39,710 bases of DNA from Paulinella micropora (lineage: Eukaryota > Cercozoa > Imbricatea > Euglyphida), in the NCBI GenBank assembly GCA_009731375.1, contig BJOX01000179.1:547725-587434 (forward strand). The letters are read 5' to 3'. Within the stretch, counting starts at the first letter, position 1, and every line of letters starts with the position of its first letter. Of the stretch, positions 19,186 to 27,702 are shown piece after piece. The notes beneath the pieces were generated by a model that was given only the letters and a program-made list of their open reading frames with translations, was not told where the DNA came from and did no database searches. A program made the translations under genes and the position numbers.

Positions 19186-20492
19186 ATGTCCACGGAAGAT
19201 GTCAAGGCAGTCGTGCCGGTCACCAGCGCGCTCTCGACCATCGAAAACAAGGCCTCTGTCGAGGCGCCACGCGCGGGCGACGCGAAAGTAGTGCTGGACC
19301 AGATGCCCATCTTGCAAACCTACACCGAAGCGTTTTTGCGCGAAAACGGCATCCGGTGCACCGCGGACGGGAAATTTGCTGTCAAAGAGGTTATTTGCCT
19401 CGTTTTGCGGTGCGATCAAGTGCGTGCCCGGGATATCTGGAGAAATTTCGTCCGAGGTATTCGCGCGGGATCTTCCTCACCGGAGTATAATATGCACAAA
19501 TTCCCTGCAACTGGAAGAGGGTCCACCCAGTCCGTCCCGGTGGCTGCTTACCCGCAAATAATCAAATTTCTGGCGCAGATACCTCAGGGCAAAGCGCTGA
19601 GGAACGAGATGCTGAAGCTTTATTTAACAACTTTGGACGGAGACCGTAATACTAAGGCGGTGTTCGCGACAAGGCCTGCCCAGCCTGACAAAGATGTAAG
19701 CGCTGTTATTTCAGCTACTGGTGACGCGCCTACTGACAAAGCACATTCCGCCGCATCACTTGCCGCATCCGACTCTGTATCCTTTGCGTCTGCCAGTGCT
19801 GCTGAAGAGCCTGCTGCCAAGCGGATCAAGCTATCACAGCCCCAGACCGAGCTCCAAGATACCAAGCCACCCGCTAAGCCTGCGGCGGGTCCTGCTCCCG
19901 AAAGCGCCGAACCCCACTTGCAGCCTACGTCATCAGGCCCGCAGGAGATCGATTGGGACGGCAGCGACATCACGCCTTCCAACGGAAAGAAGTACTTAGA
20001 GCAGATGATCGCGGAGATGCGCAAGATTCAACCAGCGCATGAGATCGAGCCCGAACCCGTCTACCTCGGCTTTATCAAACCGCTGACCAACACCAAACAT
20101 TTCATGACGAGGGCACAAGTGCGTGCCTGGATCTTTGAAAACCGGAGAAGCATCTACTTGCGCGATTATTTCGACAAAGGTGGCGTGCGCAAGGTCCCGT
20201 TCCACATTGACCATATTATCCCGGACTCGCTGGGGAGCCGACCACCCGCGGAACTACGCGCTGATGCCCGAGATCTTCAATCAGAAATTTGCGTCGTGGT
20301 GGATGCCAGCCAAGGCACAGTACATTGGTAACTTGTTCGCTTGCATACTTCTTTTTTTTGTTTGCTAATGCACGTGCGTGCATTCCTTTTTTTGCAGGTC
20401 CGACGGCAGCACGCACCGCCATTCTTTTTGCCAAGTACATCAAAAAGAAGTACACAAGAGAAATAACACTGGATGACCTAGAAGGAATGTAG
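19186..20492 (+). CDS. MSV199-like DNA-binding plus HNH endonuclease-like protein, copy 1
   Basis: Start ATG 19186 (AAGATGTCC) is shared with copy 2. Residues ~40-145 (for example MPILQTYTEAFLRENG, GKFAVKEVICLVLRCD, then KFPATGRG) resemble the MSV199 domain, a helical DNA-binding module known from large DNA viruses. A disordered linker has a basic KRIKLS motif. Near the end is an HNH motif, HIDHIIPDSLG, with the conserved Asn/His part (DHPRNYALMPEIFNQKF) in copy 2. HNH nucleases cut DNA with a metal held by these His/Asn residues. Two bases are missing at about 20230 compared with copy 2, which shifts frame inside the HNH motif, so the protein as assembled loses the second half of the fold. 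One intron (20328-20397) is present, and exon 2 (20398-20492) encodes YIKKKYTREITLDDLEGM. Confidence 0.65.
20328..20397 (+). other. 70-nt spliceosomal-type intron in HNH copy 1
   Basis: It starts GTAACTTG, contains TGCTAATG as a candidate branch site, then a T-rich tract and TTTGCAG. Removing it joins ..YIG to PTAARTAILF in frame and reaches a TAG shared with the other copies. Without splicing the frame stops after about 12 intron-coded residues. Confidence 0.8.
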
Positions 20493-20527
20493 ATGTCTTT
20501 TAAACAGAGCGGAAAAATTGAGGCAGA

Positions 20528-20533
20528 AATAAA
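20528..20533 (+). terminator. Poly(A) signal AATAAA of HNH copy 1
   Basis: AATAAA lies 36 nt after the stop codon, in GAAATAAAAGTTAG. The same arrangement follows copy 2. Confidence 0.6.
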
Positions 20534-21130
20534 AGTTAGTAGTCGTGGGGACGATGGTGTTCCGGTTAACTTGTCTTGCTCCCAACTCTCCTCTCCCTCC
20601 TCCCGAAGGTTGTTGGTGCGCAGCTAGGGAGAGTGGGGCAATATTAGTCGCGTACTAAACGTGACCTTTTCCCCGCCAGTAGCTAGATCCACCTCCCCCC
20701 AACCTTTGGGGGGGGGGGGGGGCCGAGGCCACGCTAATCCCTTTTTCCCCCGCCCGTCCATGGTCCCCACAGGTCCGGCTTGAAACAAAAAAGACAATCT
20801 GCGGCCAAATTGTTTTGCTTGCAAATTCGGACCCCGGCGAATGTCGCGCCAATTGCCAAAGTACCGTAATATTTCTTGTCCGTTGCGCGGGCGCTATTTG
20901 AGAGACGGGTGGAGAGGGGGGGGGCCGCCAGCACATGCTTGCACCTCCCTCCTCCCTTCCCAAGCCGTTGGCTCTCCCCCGCCAAAAAAACCAAAAAAAA
21001 ATCTGTGCAATCTAACGGACGGAGGGAGGGGGGGGGGAAAGGACACGACCCAAAACAAAAAAAGTTTGACTACTTTTTTGTTTTTCCATTAAAGACAAGT
21101 CATAATCGACCGAGCTGTCTTGCTTCCAAG
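20534..21130. promoter_or_regulatory. Spacer between HNH copies with conserved promoter-like end
   Basis: No gene is seen. It holds a G14 run (20708-20721), a segment GGCGAATGTCGCGCCAATTG (near 20833) that resembles part of the hairpin repeat family found at 31739-33000 and 38330-39680, and from about 20982 the promoter-proximal sequence shared with HNH copy 1. Confidence 0.5.
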
Positions 21131-22350
21131 ATGTCCACAGAAGATGTGAAGGCAGTCGTTCCCGCCACCAGCGCGCTCTCGACCATCGAAGCGTTCGGGA
21201 AACAAGGCTTCTGTCGAAGCGCCGCGTTCGGGGGATGCAAAAGTGGCCCTCGATGAAATGCCAATTTTGAAAACCTATACTGAAGCGTTTTTGCGTGAAA
21301 ATGGCATCAGGTGCACTGCCGACGGGAAATTTGCCATTAAGGAGGTTATTCGACTGTTTTTGCGGTGCGATGTGACCCGCGTCCGCAATATCTGGATCAT
21401 TTTGTGCGATATAAGGGTTTCCAAAAGAAAGATTTATATGAGATGTATAAATTTCCTGCAAGTGGAAAAGGATCTGGACGTGCTGTCCCAGTTGCTAGCT
21501 ACACAAATGTCATGCGCATCCTCCCGCTGCTCAGTGCAAACCAAAAGCTACTGCATGAAATCGTAGATGCATACATTTCTCATGTTGCCAAGATTGACCA
21601 GGTATCAGCAGCAGAAGTATCGGACGCAGGGTCCGCCGGGGTTGCTGAAGAGCCTGCCGCCAAGCGTGTCAAGCTATCGCTGCCAAAAGCAGAAGAAGCC
21701 CAAGCCACCAAGCCATGCCCTCCGCCAGCGGCGCGGCTTGTGCCCGACATCGCCGCTGCGCCCGAACAACCACAGACGACATCGTCAGGCCCACAGGCGG
21801 AGATCGACTGGGACGGTAGCGACATCACGCCTTCTAATGGCAAGAAGTATCTGAATCAAATGATTGCAGAGATGCGCAAGATCCATCCAGCGCACGAGAT
21901 CGAGCCACAGCCCGTGTATCTCGGGTTTATCAAGCCGCTGACCAACACCAAACATTTTATGACGAGGGCACAGGCGCGTGCCTGGGTCCTGGCACATCGA
22001 GGCAGCATCTACTTTCGCGATTATTTCGACAAAGGTGGTGTGCGCAAGGTCCCGTTCCACATTGACCATATTATCCCGGACTCGCTCGGCGGGGCTGACC
22101 ACCCGCGAAACTACGCTCTGATGCCCGAGATCTTCAATCAGAAATTCGCGTCGTGGTGGATGCCGGCCAAGGCCCAGTACATTGGTAACTTGTTCGCTTG
22201 CATACTTCTTTTTTTTGTTTTGCTAATGCATGTGTGTGCATTCCTTTTTTTGCAGGTCCTACGGCAGCACGCACCGCCGTTCTTTTTGCCAAGTACATCA
22301 AAAAGAAATATACAAGGGAAATAACACTGGATGACCTAGAAGAAATGTAG
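21131..22350 (+). pseudogene. MSV199-like plus HNH protein, copy 2, with two frameshifts
   Basis: This is the paralogue of the gene at 19186. The first 20 codons match, then a 10-base insertion (GCGTTCGGGA, about 21190-21199) shifts frame and gives a stop soon after. A one-base deletion near 21398 brings the reading back to the starting frame. Between them the MSV199-like core is readable (MPILKTYTEAFLRENG, GKFAIKEVIRLFLRCD). From there the frame is intact through a disordered linker (KRVKLS), the conserved GSDITPSNGKKYL region and a complete HNH motif (HIDHIIPDSLGGADHPRNYA). Exon 1 ends at 22184, an intron of 71 nt follows, and exon 2 (22256-22350) ends EITLDDLEEM. The HNH half is undamaged, unlike copy 1. 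A downstream start or two sequencing errors could rescue it. Confidence 0.65.
22185..22255 (+). other. 71-nt intron in HNH copy 2
   Basis: The donor GTAACTTG, the TGCTAATG branch-like site and the acceptor TTTTGCAG are the same as in copy 1, at the same codon phase, so the intron predates the duplication. Confidence 0.8.
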
Positions 22351-22383
22351 ACCTCTTTTAGGCAGAGCACTAGTAGTGATATA

Positions 22384-22389
22384 AATAAA
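22384..22389 (+). terminator. Poly(A) signal AATAAA of HNH copy 2
   Basis: AATAAA occurs 34 nt after the stop, in ATATAAATAAAAGTTTC. The next gene begins within about 60 nt, showing tight packing. Confidence 0.6.
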
Positions 22390-23025
22390 AGTTTCTGGTT
22401 TTACTCAAGTGTCCGATTCTTTCTGTTGGATCCCAAATCTTGGCGTTGCCTTTTTTTGATCTTGCCTCGGGCGACGACTTGTACCTGTACACACTGGACG
22501 AGCCCCATGGACTAGTGCGCGCAGGCACGGCCGAGTTCGAGCTGCGAACTAANNNNNNNNNNNNNNNNNNNNNNNNNNNNNNNNNNNNNNNNNNNNNNNN
22601 NNNNNNNNNNNNNNNNNNNNNNNNNNNNNNNNNNNNNNNNNNNNNNNNNNNNNNNNNNNNNNNNNNNNNNNNNNNNNNNNNNNNNNNNNNNNNNNNNNNN
22701 NNNNNNNNNNNNNNNNNNNNNNNNNNNNNNNNNNNNNNNNNNNNNNNNNNNNNNNNNNNNNNNNNNNNNNNNNNNNNNNNNNNNNNNNNNNNNNNNNNNN
22801 NNNNNNNNNNNNNNNNNNNNNNNNNNNNNNNNNNNNNNNNNNNNNNNNNNNNNNNNNNNNNNNNNNNNNNNNNNNNNNNNNNNNNNNNNNNNNNNNNNNN
22901 NNNNNNNNNNNNNNNNNNNNNNNNNNNNNNNNNNNNNNNNNNNNNNNNNNNNNNNNNNNNNNNNNNNNNNNNNNNNNNNNNNNNNNNNNNNNNNNNNNNN
23001 NNNNNNNNNNNNNNNNNNNNNNNNN

Positions 23026-23360
23026 CGCGATTATTTCGACAAAGGTGGTGTGCGCAAGGTCCCGTTCCACATTGACCATATTATCCCGGACTCGCTCGGC
23101 GGGGCTGACCACCCGCGAAACTACGCTCTGATGCCCGAGATCTTCAATCAGAAATTCGCGTCGTGGTGGATGCCGGCCAAGGCCCAGTACATTGGTAACT
23201 TGTTCGCTTGCATACTTCTTTTTTTTGTTTTGCTAATGCATGTGTGTGCATTCCTTTTTTTGCAGGTCCTACGGCAGCACGCACCGCCGTTCTTTTTGCC
23301 AAGTACATCAAAAAGAAATATACAAGGGAAATAACACTGGATGACCTAGAAGAAATGTAG
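23026..23360 (+). CDS. HNH gene 3' part, copy 3 (probable assembly duplicate)
   Basis: It begins inside the HNH domain at the gap edge and continues through the HNH motif, intron 23195-23265 and exon 2 to TAG at 23358-23360. It is identical to copy 2, so probably not a third gene. If real, its N-terminal half lies in the gap. Confidence 0.5.
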
Positions 23361-23449
23361 ACCTCTTTTAGGCAGAGCACTAGTAGTGATATAAATAAAA
23401 GTTTCTGGTTTTACTCAAGTGTCCGATTCTTTCTGTTGGATCCCAAATC

Positions 23450-24663
23450 TTGGCGTTGCCTTTTTTTGATCTTGCCTCGGGCGACGACTTGTACCTGTAC
23501 ACACTGGACGAGCCCCATGGACTAGTGCGCGCAGGCACGGCCGAGTTCGAGCTGCGAACTAAAAAGCTGGAGCTAGCAAGGGGTTGCGACTCGGAGGCAC
23601 AGCAATTCTTCGAGGCACGCTCGCACGACAGCGGCAGCAATTGCAAGTGCTTTTAGACCAAGAAAAAGAATACCACCGGTGGCTAATAGAGCAGAGGCTG
23701 GACCGAGAGAAAGTCGAGTTCCAAAAAGTGCTCGAGCTAATCAGGACGGCACCGGAAGAGGCCAGAACCGGCGAGCTTTATCCCCAACTAGCCGAAATGG
23801 TCACGCGGTCTCAGGACCCGTTGTGCTATGACGAGGTCAGGGGGAGGCACCTCCGGGCATTGCACGCGCTGATTTCGACAGTACTAGCCAGCGACTTTGA
23901 GCTGCGAAAAGAGGTCCACCGCCTGCGCCCGGTCCTGCATAACCGGTATACCTGGGGGGCACTTGCCAGGTTTGGCACGTCGAGCCAGATTGTCAGCGCG
24001 GTGCTAGACACGTGGGGGGTCCATGTTGACGCCCCCTTTACGAGCGAAAACAACACAACGCTGCTGCTGCGGCTGGCCCGTAGCGGTCCGGCCGAGCACG
24101 TGGCCTGGGCCCTAGGCCGTGGGGCGGATCCTAACTTCTGTGACAACCGAGGTTACAGCGTTCTGGTCGTAGCCCTGGACCATGACGAGGACTTCAAGGA
24201 CTGCGGACGCCTGGTCACCACGATTGTGTCGTCGCGCGAGATAGCGCAGCGCACCGTCGGGCATGGCCTGAAATGGCTGCTCAGGTCTTGGTCTGCTGCG
24301 AGGCGTAGCTTCAGGTACACCTTGCTAAGGGCCATGCTCGTTTCAGACAATGCCTGTAAACACCTCCTGGGCTATGATCGGGACTCTGCGACGGGCGGGC
24401 TGCTGCAAGAGGTGTACGCCGGATTTCCTTTGGGCTTGCAGGTCCTGGACCCGTCCGAGTTGTACCTAATATTCCACTTTTTGCATTACCACCACAACAC
24501 GGGCCCGTACTACGAGCTGCTGCGCATGCCTTCCGGGCAAGTGCGCCAAAGGCTGCGCTTGGACCTGCAGACCGCGAGGGCAAGTCGTTTGTACACGGGC
24601 GACGACAAGTTCCGGGAACACGTGGAAGAATATATATTTAAAATAAAATCCAGCTTGGATTGA
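23450..24663 (+). CDS. Ankyrin-repeat-like protein with N-terminal coiled coil
   Basis: The first part (23450-~23640) reads DLASGDDLYLYTLDEP then a Lys/Glu/Gln-rich helix. It is continued in the next frame by ARQRQQLQVLLDQEKEYHRW, so a one-base indel near 23625 divides one coiled-coil segment. The frame then stays open to TGA 24661-24663. Residues in the middle resemble ankyrin repeats (NTTLLLRLARSGPAEHVAWA, LGRGADPNFCDNRGYSVLVVA), with weaker helices before and after. Ankyrin repeats bind proteins; in large DNA viruses and in protists they often act as adaptors. No ATG opens the first frame after the upstream TAA, so the start is unknown (the first in-frame ATG in the main frame is near 23796). 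AATAAA at 24642-24647 lies inside the last codons. Confidence 0.55.
24642..24647 (+). terminator. Poly(A) signal overlapping the ankyrin gene's last codons
   Basis: AATAAA occurs 14 nt before the end of the stop codon, so cleavage must fall just past the coding region. This extremely short 3' end fits a compact genome. Confidence 0.5.
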
Positions 24664-24746
24664 AAACCCAGAGAAGCTTACAGAGAAAGAAAAAGGCGCG
24701 GGGGGGGGGGGCGCTGGCGGTGGGTGAGCCCCCCCACTCTCCATTT

Positions 24747-24810
24747 CCCCCACTCTCCATTCCCGGAGGGCGCAGTCCTGCCGAAAAAAAAAGCCTACAA
24801 CACCGTTTTG
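24747..24810 (+). promoter_or_regulatory. Shared upstream element, copy A
   Basis: The sequence CCCCCACTCTCCATTCCC, then GAGGGCGCAGTCCTGCC, an A-run and GCCTACAACACCGTTT recurs at 26868-26930. It lies 86 nt before the ATG of the F-box/LRR gene. It may be a promoter or 5' leader module, or the remnant of a repeat. Confidence 0.6.
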
Positions 24811-24895
24811 ACAGCCGCTGTACCTAAAGAAAGAAAGAAAATTGTTGGTTGTGTGATCTTTTCTCTTTTTCTCGGGGGAGTGCGTGCCACAGTCT

Positions 24896-26640
24896 ATGCA
24901 CCGACACCGCTGCCCAGAAGCTGGGCGCGAGGCTAGCAAACGACAGCGAACCTCTGTTCAGCCTGCTTCGCAGGCTGCGGAACTTTTTCTGAAGGTCGTC
25001 GAGATACCAGAACTCTTGGAGCTCATCATCCTTTTAGCAGACCCTAACGCACGCTGGGCTTTGTGTGTTTTGGGTTGTACTAACAAGCGGGTTCAGGCAG
25101 CGGTGCGAATTCTGCAGTCCGTCTACGACTTGCTGCAGGCCAGGGAAGAACCATCCGCTTTAGGTCGGTCTAGTTGGAAAGCTATCCTGCCCAAGATTGC
25201 CTTCGAAAGCGCCAGTTCTCTACGGGATTGTGGTTGCGCGAGGTCGGCGTGCGGCGGGACTGCGCGAGCATTCTAGCGCACTTGCAGGGCGTACAAAAGC
25301 TCACGATTTTTGATGCTGCGGGGGCAAGCTCGCAGCAGTTATCCAACTTACGGAACGCCAAGTCACTGCAAGAGCTGAGGTGCGCCCCTGATGACCTGGC
25401 CGTTATTAGGCGTCTGGCTGGCTTTGGGCAAGAGCTCCGCAGCCTGCACTTGGCAAGTAGGTCGGTTTTCCAGCCCAACCCAATCGATGTCCTGATCGAC
25501 CCAGAGCTAAAGGTAAGCGCGCCCGTGGAGCCAATCAGTACGTGGGCTCCGCGCCTAGAGGAGTTGACTCTGGATTTTTCAGATACCCCCCAATTGGTGC
25601 CTAGCTTACTCACGAAGCTGCTGGCTGGCTGTAATCACCTCCGCAAGCTCAGTCTGCTCGGGTTTCAATTATGGGGGGGCGCCCTGGCCTTCCCCGGGAC
25701 CTTAACCTCGCTCGTCCTGAAAAGCAGGTCTCCTCTAACCGACAGCGGCTTTTTGGACAATCTGCGTCGTTTGCGACATCTGGACATACGGGTCCTAGGC
25801 CCAGAGCAGTACGACTGGAGCTGGGCACGACCGGCCGAAATTGCGAAACGCTTGGAGAGCCTGCGCCTGCCTTGCGCGCCGAGCAACGGACTGCCCACTG
25901 ACTGGCCGAGCTTGCGAGCCTTGGGTTTAGCAAGCTTGACCCCAGCAAGCTTAGGCTGGCTCAGGGAATTCTCCGCGCCCAATTGTACGGCGCTGGAGCT
26001 TAACAATGTTGTCACCCGTGACGAGCTGACCGTGATCCAGCGGCAAATCTCGAAACTAACGGAATTGAAGTTAGAACATTGTGGGAGACCGCTGTCCATC
26101 ATAGAGTCGGCTACCAAACTCCGTAGGCTAGAGCTGGGGTTTTGTAGGGTTGGGACCAGGCTAACGCTGCCGCAGACGCTGGAGGAGTTATCTCTGCGAT
26201 TCTGCATTTCTGACGACCACGCTCCAGTAGTGGTCGATTGTCCCAAGCTACGGCGGCTGGAGATCGTAAGAAGTAACGGGCTCGTCCTCTGCGCCCCGGG
26301 GTCGCACTCGTTGTCGCGACAAACCGAGGATGATGTTTGGAGCCAGCTGAGCCGGTTGACTGCATTAACCGGCCTAACTGCAATCGTGGTGGAGCAAGAA
26401 GGTGTACTACAGTTGTCGCAAGTGTGCAGGGTGCTGACCATGACGCGCGGGCTGCGCGAACTAACAATGTCCTCGCCTTGTGGTCAGGACAGCCGGCGCT
26501 TGCTGCACGAGGTCCTCCCGCGGTTACGAAATTTGCGGTTCTTGAGCCTACCCCACAGCCTCTTTCCCGAGCCCCTCGTTCCTGCGCTGTCGACGTTGCG
26601 GGCTCTGCTCCCGCACTGCGCGGAACTTGTGCTGACCTAA
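24896..26640 (+). CDS. F-box and leucine-rich-repeat protein (frameshift near 25215)
   Basis: The first ATG is at 24896 (MHRHRCPEAG). Residues ~35-70 (LPELLELIILLADPNAR-like, then LCVLGCTNKRVQAAV) resemble an F-box. The frame then shifts by one between about 25205 and 25230, and the rest, to TAA 26638-26640, is a leucine-rich-repeat array of roughly 450 residues, for example LRRLRHLDIRVLG, SLRALGLASL, KLTELKLEHCG, KLRRLELGFC and TLEELSLRFC. In F-box/LRR proteins the F-box docks to Skp1 in an SCF ubiquitin ligase and the LRR arc chooses the substrate. The F-box match is moderate and the LRR match strong. The one-base shift may be a sequencing error, because both parts are otherwise clean. No signal peptide or membrane segment is seen. 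Confidence 0.65.
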
Positions 26641-26867
26641 AAAAGACTTTAGAGCCCCCCTCCCCCCACCACCACAAAATCAAAGAACTTTTTGTGGCTC
26701 CGCCTCTTTCTCCGCCGCCGCTCTCCTAGCCCCCCCCCCTGTATAAAAACATTTAAAAAAAATGGAAGAAGAGAAAAAAAAGTAAACGGAGAGGAGAGGG
26801 TAGGAGGGGAGAATGGGAATCACTAGGCGCTCCCGTCCTCTTCCGTCCCCCCCTTCCCATTCCCGTT
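26641..26867. other. Intergenic C- and A-rich sequence
   Basis: No gene is seen. It holds C9/C8 runs, A runs and GTATAAAAA (near 26741), which may act as a TATA box for the membrane-protein gene downstream, though it is about 240 nt from that ATG. Confidence 0.4.
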
Positions 26868-26930
26868 CCCCCACTCTCCATTCCCAGAGGGCGCAGTCCT
26901 GCCCCCAAAAAAGGCCTACAGCACCGTTTC
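26868..26930 (+). promoter_or_regulatory. Shared upstream element, copy B
   Basis: About 60 bases closely match 24747-24810 (CCCCCACTCTCCATTCCC, GAGGGCGCAGTCCTGCC, GCCTACAGCACCGTTT). It ends about 55 nt before the ATG of the membrane protein at 26985. Presence ahead of two unrelated genes in the same orientation suggests a common control or leader element. Confidence 0.6.
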
Positions 26931-26984
26931 ATTTATGTTTTACCTCCATTTACGTAAACAAAAGAAAAGAAAAGACAAACTAAC

Positions 26985-27641
26985 ATGCCTGTTTGGGCGG
27001 TGCTGTTGTTGGCGGGCCTGGCGGCGGGGATGGCAGTAAGAGAGTTGGACTCGCACAGCTGTCAGAGCCTTTCTCCCCAGGTTAGGCGCGACAACCACCT
27101 GGCAGAGCCCAACGCACCACAGCGGCTGTTGCGCGTGGAGGTGCCCCGGGGGGCTTGGGTCAAGGGCACTCTGCAGTTGAAAACGGACCAGCCCGCGCAC
27201 GTCTGGTGCAGCTGCCATTGTACCAGCAGTGGCAAAAACTTGACAAAGGTGTGCCCCCCGCTGCGGCTGACGCCTTCTTCGGGCCAGACTACCCTTTTCG
27301 ATTTCCACCTCCAGGCCCAGCCCTGCGAATTCAACCTGGACATCTTTGCCACCTGCCAGGCGGGCGCCGAGTGTTACCCTGAGGTGGTGCTCACGGGCTT
27401 TGCCCAACAATTTCCAAACCCAGCGAAGACCGCGGGCATAATCGCGTTAGTCTTTCTGATCCTGTGTTGTGTACCGCGTTGCCTCTTGAACAAACCGGTA
27501 TCCGAAGAGGTCAACGATGGCCTTACCTGTTTGACTGTTGTTTTTTTTCTAACTTTTTTCGGTGCCTTCATAGCATTTTGTACCTTGGCCGCCGGGTCCT
27601 CTACCGTACGCTGTGTCCCTTTTTCTTTCTTGGCGCGTTGA
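26985..27641 (+). CDS. Secretory-pathway membrane protein with two C-terminal helices
   Basis: The start is ATG in AACTAACATGCCT. Residues 1-17 (PVWAVLLLAGLAAGMA) form a signal peptide. A ~130-residue luminal or extracellular domain follows with many Cys (WCSCHC, KVCPPL, QPCEF, ATCQAGAECY) and one possible N-glycosylation site (KNLT). Then come two hydrophobic helices, TAGIIALVFLILCC (about residues 148-163) and CLTVVFFLTFFGAFIAFC (about 180-198), separated by a short loop with CC and RC. The total is 218 residues. The ectodomain family is not recognised; it may be beta-rich. The helix/Cys-loop/helix tail resembles the tail encoded at 33046-33429, which hints at a shared membrane-anchor design in this cluster. 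Confidence 0.6.
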   Translation: MPVWAVLLLAGLAAGMAVRELDSHSCQSLSPQVRRDNHLAEPNAPQRLLRVEVPRGAWVKGTLQLKTDQPAHVWCSCHCTSSGKNLTKVCPPLRLTPSSGQTTLFDFHLQAQPCEFNLDIFATCQAGAECYPEVVLTGFAQQFPNPAKTAGIIALVFLILCCVPRCLLNKPVSEEVNDGLTCLTVVFFLTFFGAFIAFCTLAAGSSTVRCVPFSFLAR

Positions 27642-27702
27642 TGATTAAAAAGTCCCTTTCCACCCCCCGCTTCTTCAGAATTTTTTTAAAAAAATATTTT
27701 TT

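Larger units (their letters stand above)
22016..23562 (+). repeat. 537-bp identical flanks around a 473-base gap
   Basis: Bases 22016-22552 and 23026-23562 read identically over the HNH 3' half, intron, poly(A) signal and the start of the ankyrin gene, and exactly abut the N run 22553-23025. Identity without a single difference, including the intron, suggests scaffolding placed one locus twice. A very recent duplication is the alternative. Confidence 0.85.

Noticed and set aside
25665-26441. 258-codon minus-strand frame
   Set aside because: It is antisense to the LRR array, which has clear repeats on the + strand.
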